14,091 bases of DNA, taken from contig DYOK01000014.1 of NCBI GenBank assembly GCA_020720565.1, forward strand, positions 10,130-24,220, in the 5' to 3' direction. Under the pieces are notes generated by a model. The model had not been told where the DNA came from and made no database searches. It saw only the letters and a program-made list of their open reading frames with translations. Position numbers and translations under genes: made by a program. Source of the stretch: Acetofilamentum sp. (lineage in GTDB: Bacteria; Bacteroidota; Bacteroidia; Bacteroidales; JAFGXI01). Each line of letters opens with the position of its first letter. The stretch's first letter is position 1. Below are positions 1 through 6,307 of this stretch, in pieces.

Positions 1-31
1 AATTTTTAATTCTTAATTCAAATGGTTTAAA

Positions 32-937
32 TCAAAAAATTGATAAGCTCGATTTGGTCGTAAACATTTCCAGTGCCTTCATCCCGAAATATGAATTGCC
101 TTTTTCGTTAAGGCGTGGGCTCCAAACTGCAATAGCGTACTTTTCGGGATGAACGGCCACTATTCCGCCTCCAACACCGCTTTTACCTGGTAAGCCGACT
201 TTAAACGAAAACTCACCGGCTTCGTCGTAGAAACCGCAAGTTTGCATCAAAGCGTTAAGCCGTTTGGCTTTTGAGTAGGTAATAATACGTTGGTCATCGA
301 CTAGGCCATGAGTAACAAAAAGCATAAATGATTTAGATAAATCTTTGACAGATAGCTCTATAGAGCACAAATGGAAATAAAAATCGAGAACAGTATTGAC
401 ATCATTTTCGATATTGCCATAAGCTTTCATCAAATTGACCAAGGAAGCATTCCGATAACCATAATCTTTTTCAGATTGTGCCACTACCAAGTTAAATGCA
501 ACGGGTTTGCCTACCAATCGACTCACAAATTTTAGAAGTTCATCTTTGGGATTTTCAAACGCCGAACACAAAATATCGCTGATTACCAATGCTCCAGCAT
601 TAATAAACGGATTCCTCGGTTTTCCGTTTTCATATTCGAGCTGTACCAATGAATTAAACGCACTGCCCGATGGTTCAACACCAACTCTTTTCCAAAGGTC
701 TTCGCCAAATAAATTATAGGCCATGGTTAAAGCATAAACTTTAGTAATGCTTTGTAGCGAAAATGGGGTTTCGAATTGACCGACCGAGGCATCAAACCCA
801 TCGATTGTATGGACATTTATGGCAAATGATTCTGGATTGGCCTTGGCTAATTCAGGAATATAGCTAGCGACTTGACCCTCAGAAACTTCCGATTGCAATT
901 CGGATTGAATCTCGTTTAGTATTTTTTGATAATTCAT
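32..937 (-). CDS. glsA: Glutaminase (GlsA family, serine-dependent)
   Basis: Hydrolyses L-glutamine to glutamate and ammonia in the cytoplasm. The 301-residue product matches the usual length of about 300-310 residues for the single-domain bacterial glutaminase family, which has a beta-lactamase-like fold. The catalytic Ser-x-x-Lys is visible in FSLQSITK (S63 and K66). Other family landmarks are NPFINAGAL (N113), the DYGYRNAS segment (N163), Y187, Y237 and the glycine-rich GKSGVGGGI near 251-259. All expected active-site residues appear present, so the enzyme should be active. The ATG start gives a normal N-terminus. It is divergent from the glycosyltransferase to its right, with 287 bases between the two starts, and I see no clear TAnnTTTG promoter for it there. 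The stop codon lies close to the left edge, so its downstream neighbour is not visible. The family assignment is secure; the physiological role (acid resistance or nitrogen supply) is not shown by the sequence. Confidence 0.95.
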   Translation of the reverse strand: MNYQKILNEIQSELQSEVSEGQVASYIPELAKANPESFAINVHTIDGFDASVGQFETPFSLQSITKVYALTMAYNLFGEDLWKRVGVEPSGSAFNSLVQLEYENGKPRNPFINAGALVISDILCSAFENPKDELLKFVSRLVGKPVAFNLVVAQSEKDYGYRNASLVNLMKAYGNIENDVNTVLDFYFHLCSIELSVKDLSKSFMLFVTHGLVDDQRIITYSKAKRLNALMQTCGFYDEAGEFSFKVGLPGKSGVGGGIVAVHPEKYAIAVWSPRLNEKGNSYFGMKALEMFTTKSSLSIF

Positions 938-1224
938 ATATGCAAATTGATTTGTCGAAGTATTTGTAAACTTTGGCTAATTTAAGGTTTTTTGCAGATA
1001 CAAGCGATTTTCTAAAACATATTTGTCATTTGCATAATTTTTCATAACCTTACACGGCCTCTTAGAGTATAAACTTTCTGTTATGTTTTTAAAGACTTAA
1101 TTTTTAAATTATTGAATAACAAATAATTGCAAATTGTTTAAATAGGTCTAAGGCCTTAGCCTAATTTTTAGAGGCTAACATATTAATAATTTTCAAACTC
1201 AGATATTGTACTAGACTATAAATT
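938..1224. other. Divergent intergenic region with nested palindromes
   Basis: This AT-rich spacer lies between the divergent starts of glsA and the glycosyltransferase and must hold the promoters of both, but I find no perfect TAnnTTTG element on either strand. The closest plus-strand match is CATATTTG at 1018-1025. Near the glycosyltransferase start there is a near-perfect palindrome at 1143-1163 (TAGG and CTAAGG pairing with CCTTAG and CCTA, one bulged T at 1147). Its right half can pair instead with 1173-1178 (TTAGCC at 1156-1161 with GGCTAA). The left half, AAATAGGTCTAAG at 1140-1152, is the reverse complement of part of the hairpin repeat at 8430-8447. No gene is seen here. Confidence 0.4.
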
Positions 1225-2400
1225 ATGGAATATTTATTTTGGTTTTTACTGGCATTAATCATCTACACTTATGTAGGCTATGCGATATTAGTCGGCTTAT
1301 ATTTAAAGCTGAGAGGAAGGAGTAAAAAAAAGGATTCGAATCTTAAAGATTATCCCAAAGTAACGCTATTTGTAGCCGCTTACAATGAAAAAGATTTTGT
1401 CGATATTAAAGTCAAAAACTCTTTAGAGCTTGATTATCCAAAAGATAAGTTAACACACTTGTGGATAACCGATGGTTCTAATGACGGAACGCCCGATTTA
1501 CTTAGAAAGTATCCAGAATTGAAGGTTTACCACGAAGATAAACGGAGTGGAAAAACGGCAGCCATTCATCGTGGATTAGAATTTGTCGAAACCTCGATAG
1601 TCATTTTTTGCGATGGTAACACACTGCTTAATACTGGTGCAATCAAAGCCATTGTAAAAGCATTCGAAAATCCCAAAGTTGGCTGTGTAGCCGGCGAAAA
1701 AAGAATTTATAATAAAAATAAAGACTCAGCATCGGGTTCTGGCGAAGGGGCTTATTGGAAATACGAATCCATTCTTAAAAAGCTCGATTCCGATTTAAAT
1801 TCGGCTGTAGGAGGCGTGGGGGAGTTATTTGCCGTTAGGAAAGAATTGTTCGAATCGGTACCAAACGATACCATTTTAGACGATTTTTTAATTACGTTAA
1901 AAATAGCAATGAAAGGCTATAAAATTGAGTATGTACCAGAAGCCTATGCCTCCGAAACGCCATCGGATAATGTTAAAGAAGAGCTCAAACGGAAAATTAG
2001 AATATCGGCAGGCGGTTATCAGTCCATCGAGCGATTAAGTGGTTTACTTAACCCTTTTAAATTTGGATTATTATCATTTCAATTTTGGTCGCGTAAAGTA
2101 CTTCGTTGGGTTGGCGTTCCGGTAAGCATGATAATTTTATTCCCACTCAATATATACTTAGCATACATGCAACAATTCGATATCAACGGAATTTATACCG
2201 TCATATTGATGTTGCAACTTGCCTATTATTTGGTGGTATTCTTCGGAAAACTATTGTCGAATGTCAATGTGCCTTTCAAATTTATTTTCTTACCGTATTA
2301 TATTTTTATGATGAATTATGCAGCCATTTTAGGCGGAATTCGATATTTTAAAGGCAATCAATCGGTTAATTGGGAACGTGCCAAAAGAGCACAGATGTAG
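1225..2400 (+). CDS. Membrane-bound family 2 glycosyltransferase
   Basis: Likely transfers sugar from a nucleotide-sugar donor to a growing polysaccharide or lipid acceptor at the inner membrane. The 391-residue protein has an N-terminal membrane helix (about 3-27), a cytoplasmic GT-A domain (about 44-270) and two to three C-terminal membrane segments (about 296-315, 323-342 and 352-372). Seen in the GT domain are the nucleotide-binding TDGSNDGT (D83), DGN at 130-132 in the place of the metal-binding DxD, GGVGELFAVR, and DDF at 219-221 as the likely catalytic-base motif. The following segment KRKIRISAGGYQSI (about 255-268) replaces the QxxRW motif of cellulose and hyaluronan synthases. This layout matches the BcsA/IcaA-like branch of GT2. 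Start: an AT-rich leader and no Shine-Dalgarno, then ATG followed directly by the membrane helix. No sugar or export genes are beside it, so the product cannot be named. A non-processive role is possible. Confidence 0.85.
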   Translation: MEYLFWFLLALIIYTYVGYAILVGLYLKLRGRSKKKDSNLKDYPKVTLFVAAYNEKDFVDIKVKNSLELDYPKDKLTHLWITDGSNDGTPDLLRKYPELKVYHEDKRSGKTAAIHRGLEFVETSIVIFCDGNTLLNTGAIKAIVKAFENPKVGCVAGEKRIYNKNKDSASGSGEGAYWKYESILKKLDSDLNSAVGGVGELFAVRKELFESVPNDTILDDFLITLKIAMKGYKIEYVPEAYASETPSDNVKEELKRKIRISAGGYQSIERLSGLLNPFKFGLLSFQFWSRKVLRWVGVPVSMIILFPLNIYLAYMQQFDINGIYTVILMLQLAYYLVVFFGKLLSNVNVPFKFIFLPYYIFMMNYAAILGGIRYFKGNQSVNWERAKRAQM

Positions 2401-2460
2401 AATTTAAGATTTTTGATTTGAGATGTGTGATTTAAGAAATTTATAAATAAAAGAAATTGA

Positions 2461-2607
2461 ATGGATAATCAATTAACACCAGACCATCACAATCTATCTA
2501 CATTAGATTTATCTGTCGCCTGCCGGTAGGTAGGTCAGGCAGGATAGATTTATCGTCCGCCTCAGGCGGAGGATTTATCGAACGAAGGAGGACAGGCAAA
2601 TCCATAG
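2461..2607 (+). pseudogene. Possible small ORF interrupted by palindromic repeats
   Basis: An ATG at 2461, 60 bases after the glycosyltransferase stop, opens a frame that reads MDNQLTPDHHNLSTLDLS before running into a GC-rich palindrome and a TAG at 2527-2529. If the 66 bases 2514-2579 (two palindromic inserts plus the extra copies of their flanking direct repeats) are removed, the frame continues as NEGGQANP and stops at TAG 2605-2607. This would give a 26-residue peptide. The 66-base length is a multiple of three. I do not recognise the peptide. It could be the remnant of a small gene broken by the inserts, or chance, since 26 codons is short. Confidence 0.22.
2504..2580. repeat. Two GC-rich palindromes between direct repeats
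   Basis: Element 1 has the arms CCTGCC (2519-2524) and GGCAGG (2538-2543) around the loop GGTAGGTAGGTCA. It lies between two perfect copies of TAGATTTATC (2504-2513 and 2545-2554). Element 2 is the perfect palindrome TCCGCCT-C-AGGCGGA (2556-2570). It lies between two perfect copies of GATTTATCG (2547-2555 and 2572-2580), so the middle direct repeat is shared. The islands are far more GC-rich than the surrounding DNA. The 12-mer CTGTCGCCTGCC (2513-2524) recurs inverted at 7156-7167. The arrangement resembles small palindromic elements that leave target-site duplications; no transposase is nearby. Confidence 0.7.
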
Positions 2608-2658
2608 AATTAACAAATTAACAATCTTCAATCAACAATTATAAATCGACAATTTTTC

Positions 2659-2666
2659 TATCTTTG
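2659..2666 (+). promoter_or_regulatory. fbaA promoter, -7 element TATCTTTG
   Basis: This is a perfect match to the Bacteroidota -7 consensus TAnnTTTG. No good -33 TTG is seen at the usual distance. Transcription would start near 2673, leaving a leader of about 35 bases before the fbaA ATG at 2707. Confidence 0.6.
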
Positions 2667-2706
2667 CAACAAAACTCGAATTATCAACATTAAATTATCT
2701 GCACAT

Positions 2707-3786
2707 ATGTCAACAGGAATTTTCGAAGAATTTGGAGCCGGTGTATTGCATGGCGACGCCGTTCAAAAGGTATTTCAAATAGCCAAAGCCAACAATTTTG
2801 CTTTACCCGCAGTCAACGTAACCAGTACCAATACCGTTAATGCGGTTTTAGAAGCAGCAAAAGTGGTCAATTCACCCGTTATTATTCAACTTTCTAACGG
2901 AGGAGCTCATTTCTATGCTGGTAAATCTTTGTCGAACGAGAACGAAGAAGCTGCGATTCTAGGAGCTATTTCGGCTGCTCAACATGTGCATCAAATGTCG
3001 GTGGCCTATGGCGTTCCCGTGATTTTGCACACCGACCATGCCGCCAAAAAACTTTTACCTTGGATCGAAGGTTTATTAGAAGCCGGTGAGGAGTTCTACG
3101 ATATGTTCGACAAACCACTTTTCAGTTCTCATATGCTCGATTTATCTGAAGAAACTTTGAGCGAGAATATCGAAATATCAAAAGAATTTTTAAAGCGTAT
3201 GGATGCCATTGGAATGACCCTCGAGATTGAATTGGGCGTAACAGGTGGCGAAGAAGACGGGGTTGACAATACCGATGTTGATAACTCAAAATTATACACT
3301 CAGCCCGAAGATGTGGCCTACGCCTATGAAGAATTGAACAAAGTATCGAAACGATTTACCATTGCAGCATCATTTGGCAATGTACATGGTGTTTACAAAC
3401 CGGGGAATGTCAAATTAACGCCAAAGATTCTCGATAATTCGCAAAAATATATTCAAAAGAAATTTAATACTGCCGAAAAACCAGTCGATTTTGTATTTCA
3501 CGGTGGTTCGGGCTCAGAACAGTCGGAGATAAGAGAAGCGATAAGCTATGGTGTGATTAAAATGAATATCGACACCGATACCCAGTGGGCCTATTGGAGC
3601 GGAATTATGCAAAATTACAAAAAGAAAGAAGCGTTTTTACAAGGTCAAATTGGAAACCCCGACGGCGAAGATAAACCCAACAAAAAGCACTACGACCCCA
3701 GAGTTTGGCTTCGCGAAGGTGAAAAAACGTTGGTAGATCGCTTGAAAATTGCATTCGAAGATTTGAATTGCATCAATAGAAACTAA
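2707..3786 (+). CDS. fbaA: Class II fructose-bisphosphate aldolase
   Basis: Zinc-dependent cytoplasmic aldolase that splits fructose 1,6-bisphosphate into glyceraldehyde 3-phosphate and dihydroxyacetone phosphate, and runs in reverse in gluconeogenesis. At 359 residues it has the length of the class IIA enzymes. Active-site landmarks are all present: HTDHAAK (catalytic D110, zinc ligand H111), LEIELGVTGGEEDGV (metal-site glutamate and the mobile loop), FGNVHGVYKPGNV (zinc histidine), VFHGGSGS (zinc histidine and phosphate-binding glycines) and MNIDTD (substrate-binding Asn). The ATG start gives the usual N-terminus with VFQIAKANNFALPAVNV near residue 22. A clean TATCTTTG promoter element sits 41 bases upstream, so it is probably transcribed alone. 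A hairpin repeat begins at the last base of its stop codon, and the first strong terminator is about 210 bases further on. Confidence 0.97.
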   Translation: MSTGIFEEFGAGVLHGDAVQKVFQIAKANNFALPAVNVTSTNTVNAVLEAAKVVNSPVIIQLSNGGAHFYAGKSLSNENEEAAILGAISAAQHVHQMSVAYGVPVILHTDHAAKKLLPWIEGLLEAGEEFYDMFDKPLFSSHMLDLSEETLSENIEISKEFLKRMDAIGMTLEIELGVTGGEEDGVDNTDVDNSKLYTQPEDVAYAYEELNKVSKRFTIAASFGNVHGVYKPGNVKLTPKILDNSQKYIQKKFNTAEKPVDFVFHGGSGSEQSEIREAISYGVIKMNIDTDTQWAYWSGIMQNYKKKEAFLQGQIGNPDGEDKPNKKHYDPRVWLREGEKTLVDRLKIAFEDLNCINRN

Positions 3787-3803
3787 GGTCTTCGACCTAT
3801 TTG
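3786..3803. repeat. Short hairpin repeat AGGTCttcGACCTATTTG
   Basis: This copy of the recurring intergenic hairpin starts on the last base of the fbaA stop codon. The stem AGGTC/GACCT closes a TTC loop and is followed by ATTTG. Related copies lie at 5306-5324, 8430-8447, 11526-11544 (inverted) and partly at 1140-1152. Confidence 0.6.
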
Positions 3804-4030
3804 TTGGTTTAATCAAAAAAATTCATCGAGGCTTGCCTCGGGGTCAAGAGGAAAGTTTGAAAACCTAAGGTGTTCAAGACGCTTTGAAAAAGGAAAATAT
3901 ATCTCATTTTATTTATCAATCATTTGAAAATGTATTTGGTATTTCTTAATACGATATGAGTTTTTCCAGTTTTCATATAGGAAAAACAAGTTCCAAGTGC
4001 CGAATCGGAAGATTTCGGCACTTGCCTTTT
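3804..4030 (+). ncRNA. Structured fbaA 3' UTR or small RNA candidate
   Basis: The 240 bases after fbaA hold no convincing ORF but several inverted repeats. One is CGAG-GCTTGC-CTCG at 3827-3840, without a T-tract. Then come two mutually exclusive hairpins, ATATGA (3954-3959) with TCATAT (3973-3978), or GTTTTTCC (3960-3967) with GGAAAAAC (3980-3987). Last is the terminator at 3994-4030. A weak -7-like TGTATTTG lies at 3931-3938. This could be a long processed 3' UTR or an independent short RNA ending at the terminator. There is no family match I can name. Confidence 0.3.
3994..4030 (+). terminator. Rho-independent terminator upstream of accD
   Basis: A perfect 11-base-pair stem, CAAGTGCCGAA (3994-4004) with TTCGGCACTTG (4014-4024), has a 9-base loop and is followed by CCTTTT. 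It separates the fbaA transcript from the accD promoter at 4086. Confidence 0.85.
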
Positions 4031-4085
4031 ATAAGAGGATTGCAAAAATCATATCAATCAAAGTTTCGTCGTTTAAGTTTTTTCT

Positions 4086-4093
4086 TACCTTTG
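4086..4093 (+). promoter_or_regulatory. accD promoter, -7 element TACCTTTG
   Basis: This perfect TAnnTTTG match lies just after the upstream terminator. The -33 region has only TTT about 19 bases upstream. A start near 4100 leaves a leader of about 75 bases before the preferred accD ATG at 4175, with a 7-codon ATG frame at 4131-4154 inside it. Confidence 0.55.
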
Positions 4094-4174
4094 CAAGCTG
4101 CATTTGATTTTCTATAGTTAAAGAAATTGAATGTTGAAAACAAACAGGAATTAAAACAACTTAATGTATTAAAT

Positions 4175-5017
4175 ATGAAGTGGTTTAAACGTTCAAAACG
4201 AGGAATTAACACCGAGACCAAGGACAAAAAAGAAGTAAAAGAAGGCTTGTGGTACAAATGTCCACAATGCAAAACGATGGTCTCGATGGAAGAACACAGA
4301 GATAATCTGAAAGTGTGTACATGTGGTCAGCACGAAAAATATAATTCTCAAGAATATTTCGAATTGTTCTTCGATAATAAAGAATTCACCGAATTATTTT
4401 TTGAGTTAAAATCGGTCGATCCACTAGAATTTGTCGACACAAAACCCTACGGCGACAGATTGGTTGCCACCATTAAAAAGACTGGTCTTAATGATGCTCT
4501 AACTTCGGCACATGGTAAAATTGATGGGCTCGATTTAGTGGTAGCCTCAATGAACTTCGAATTTATTGGAGGTTCGATGGGCTCGGTGGTGGGCGAAAAA
4601 ATTGCTCGTTCAATCGATTATTGTATCGAAAATGGCTATCCACTCATGATTATTTCAAAATCGGGTGGAGCAAGAATGATGGAAGCCGCATACTCTTTAA
4701 TGCAAATGGCCAAAACTTCGGCTAAATTGACTCAATTGTCTGACGCCAAATTACCTTATATTTCGTTTTTAACTGACCCAACTACGGGTGGTGTTACGGC
4801 TTCGTTTGCCATGTTAGGCGATGTTAATATTGCCGAACCAGGAGCATTAATTGGCTTTGCTGGTCCTCGGGTGATAAAAGAAACAATTGGTCGCGATTTA
4901 CCCGAAGGATTTCAACGCTCAGAATTTGTTCTGGAGCATGGTTTCCTCGATTACATTGTTCATCGAAAAGATTTAAAAACAAAATTGTCGCAACAATTGA
5001 GAATGTTCAAAAATTAA
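4175..5017 (+). CDS. accD: Acetyl-CoA carboxylase carboxyltransferase beta subunit
   Basis: With AccA, forms the carboxyltransferase that moves CO2 from biotin carboxyl carrier protein to acetyl-CoA, giving malonyl-CoA, the first committed step of fatty acid synthesis. I place the start at ATG 4175 (280 residues, MKWFKRSKRGI), because AccD proteins of this group begin with a similar MxWFKR motif. The in-frame TTG at 4127 would add 16 atypical residues. An N-terminal zinc ribbon is followed by the crotonase-fold domain, with MNFEFIGGSMGSVVGEKIARSID, SKSGGARMMEAAYSLMQM, LTDPTTGGVTASFAMLGD and EPGALIGFAGPRVI, all family signatures (oxyanion-hole glycines). The zinc ribbon is odd: C29-x2-C32, then C48-x-C50 instead of C-x2-C. 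A terminator follows about 100 bases downstream; the gene appears monocistronic. AccA is not in the window. Confidence 0.96.
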   Translation: MKWFKRSKRGINTETKDKKEVKEGLWYKCPQCKTMVSMEEHRDNLKVCTCGQHEKYNSQEYFELFFDNKEFTELFFELKSVDPLEFVDTKPYGDRLVATIKKTGLNDALTSAHGKIDGLDLVVASMNFEFIGGSMGSVVGEKIARSIDYCIENGYPLMIISKSGGARMMEAAYSLMQMAKTSAKLTQLSDAKLPYISFLTDPTTGGVTASFAMLGDVNIAEPGALIGFAGPRVIKETIGRDLPEGFQRSEFVLEHGFLDYIVHRKDLKTKLSQQLRMFKN

Positions 5018-5121
5018 CATATCTTTATAACTGAATTTATTTGCTAAAAAAATATGGGATTGGATTCCCCAAAATGTTTGATGCTACGCTATGGCAAGGC
5101 AATGAATCCTTTTTATTTGTG

Positions 5122-5153
5122 AGACCTGTTTAAACCAGCAGGTCTTTTTTTTT
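5122..5153 (+). terminator. Rho-independent terminator of accD
   Basis: The stem AGACCTG (5122-5128) with CAGGTCT (5139-5145) is perfect and runs straight into a tract of nine T. This is a textbook intrinsic terminator on the plus strand. Confidence 0.88.
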
Positions 5154-5207
5154 GTCGGAATATTTCTCAAATACTTATATTTAATTTATGCTTCTACAAA
5201 AAATGCT

Positions 5208-5215
5208 TACATTTG
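5208..5215 (+). promoter_or_regulatory. Promoter for the nuclease-domain/lipoprotein/folA run
   Basis: TACATTTG is a perfect TAnnTTTG match, but no TTG is seen at -33. It would give a leader of about 110 bases that ends with the hairpin at 5306-5324, close to the start codon. Confidence 0.42.
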
Positions 5216-5305
5216 AAAACTCATTTCGGAATAGTTCGGAAATTGTTGTTTTTTCGAGAAGCAACAGATTATTGAATTGTTTTTCAGAAAGTTAGTAATA
5301 TATTT

Positions 5306-5324
5306 AGTTCGAAGAACTTATTTG
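5306..5324. repeat. Hairpin repeat variant AGTTCgaaGAACTTATTTG
   Basis: This has the same design as the AGGTC-TTC-GACCTATTTG repeats, but the stem carries paired changes on both sides (GGTC/GACC becomes GTTC/GAAC), so base pairing is kept. It lies 8 bases before the ATG of the next gene, where a hairpin could influence translation. Confidence 0.45.
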
Positions 5325-5331
5325 GAATATA

Positions 5332-5907
5332 ATGGATAGAGTGGCATTAAGTGTACTAGGTTTGTCGAGAGGGCAATCGATTGGAACTTCATACACCTTG
5401 ATTTTACAAGAAGAAGATGGGAGCGTACGGATCCCAATTATTATTGGATCCAATGAGGCCCAATCTATTGCCATTGCATTAGAAGGCCTTACCACACCTC
5501 GACCATTAACTCACGACTTATTTGTAAATTTATCGAATGCCTATCAAATACAAATGGAAGAGATGGAGATATATAAACTCGAAGAAGGGATTTTTTATTC
5601 GAGAATTAGTTTTCATCACACACTTGGAAATATATTAATCGACGCTCGCACTTCTGATGCTGTAGCCCTTGCCATTCGATTTGGTGCACCTATTTATATA
5701 TCGAAAGAAGTTCTAACAAAATCGGGCATTAGTTTCGATGATTCCGAAAAAAGCGAGGCAAAATCAAGCGAAAAAATAGAATCGAAAACAGAAGAACTCG
5801 AAAATTTAAATCAAAAATTGAATTTGGCCATAAAGCAAGAAGACTATGAGTTAGCTGCCCAGCTAAAGTCCGAAATTGCAAGGTTTAAACAGGATAATAA
5901 CTTGTAA
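5332..5907 (+). CDS. Bifunctional nuclease-domain protein (DUF151) with UVR motif
   Basis: The N-terminal domain (about 1-135) is the BFN/DUF151 domain. It shows RIPIIIGSNEAQSIAIALEG, the TTPRPLTHDLF segment and IDARTSDAVALAIRFGAPIYI, all strongly conserved in the family. Members of the domain family have reported DNase and RNase activity in plants, and a Thermotoga member has a solved structure; the role in Bacteroidota is unproven. A charged linker (about 140-152) leads to a C-terminal UVR-like coiled motif (about 153-188: LNLAIKQEDYELAAQLKSEIARFK), as in UvrB/UvrC and Clp-associated proteins, which usually mediates protein contacts. The MDRVAL start fits the family. It heads a run with the lipoprotein 16-34 bases downstream and folA. 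Length is normal for the two-domain form. Confidence 0.9.
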   Translation: MDRVALSVLGLSRGQSIGTSYTLILQEEDGSVRIPIIIGSNEAQSIAIALEGLTTPRPLTHDLFVNLSNAYQIQMEEMEIYKLEEGIFYSRISFHHTLGNILIDARTSDAVALAIRFGAPIYISKEVLTKSGISFDDSEKSEAKSSEKIESKTEELENLNQKLNLAIKQEDYELAAQLKSEIARFKQDNNL

Positions 5908-5941
5908 TAATTTTAACAGGTCGATGACCCCAAAACAAACG

Positions 5942-6283
5942 ATGAGAAATATATTGATTTTAAGTATTTTAGTGCTTTTAAGCAGTTCATGTTTGACAAA
6001 AAAGCATAAATCAGATGATGCTAAACCAAGCACCCTTACTAATAAGCCCGAAAATGTCGCAAGTACACTTCAACTAACTGGTTTGTTAGAAAAACAAGGG
6101 ATAACCACATATCAGTATGGTACCCATGTGCTAAAAACAAAAGACGTTATCTACGCTCTTAAAAGTGATGCGATTGATTTAAGTTTGTTCGTTGGAAAGT
6201 CGGTTCAAATTAAAGGAGAACCTGTAAAAGGATACCCAGTTTCTGGTGGGCCAATCTACGTGAATGTAATATCAATCGAATAG
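5942..6283 (+). CDS. Small lipoprotein of unknown function, possible OB-like fold
   Basis: From ATG 5942 the protein has 113 residues. MRNILILSILVLLSSSC is a lipoprotein signal peptide with a serine-rich lipobox, so the mature protein should be lipid-anchored at its Cys. The next residues are LTKKHKSDD, a charged linker. The mature part (about 40-113) is rich in predicted beta strands, with TGLLEKQGITTYQYGTH, YALKSD and VGKSVQIKGE, then KGYPVSGGPIYVNVISIE. That pattern resembles small OB-type barrels by eye only. An alternative ATG at 5924 would add six residues before the signal peptide; 5942 gives the more typical one. It starts 34 bases after the nuclease-domain gene and ends 24 bases before folA, so it is probably co-transcribed with both. 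I do not recognise a function. Confidence 0.75.
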   Translation: MRNILILSILVLLSSSCLTKKHKSDDAKPSTLTNKPENVASTLQLTGLLEKQGITTYQYGTHVLKTKDVIYALKSDAIDLSLFVGKSVQIKGEPVKGYPVSGGPIYVNVISIE

Positions 6284-6307
6284 CGATTCTTTAATTTTAC
6301 ATTGCTG

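Larger units (their letters stand above)
5018..5331. other. Intergenic: terminator, promoter and hairpin repeat
   Basis: This 314-base gap contains the accD terminator (5122-5153), a TACATTTG promoter element (5208-5215) and a hairpin repeat (5306-5324). A 22-codon frame runs from ATG 5054 to a TGA at 5120-5122, ending exactly where the terminator stem begins. It has no recognisable homology and I do not call it a gene. Confidence 0.5.

Noticed and set aside
507..719. 70-codon plus-strand frame inside glsA
   Set aside because: It is antisense to catalytic motifs of glutaminase; a shadow frame with no domain pattern.
2450..2463. AAAGAAATTGAATG occurs here and again at 4120-4133
   Set aside because: Fourteen AT-rich bases shared once within 14 kb can easily be chance, and the ATG at 4131 opens only seven codons.
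4127..4174. Upstream TTG start for accD adding 16 residues
   Set aside because: The MKWFKRSKRGI start at 4175 matches the family N-terminus; the extra residues look like translated leader.
5054..5122. 22-codon frame between accD and its terminator
   Set aside because: Too short, with no conserved pattern; its stop merely coincides with the terminator stem.
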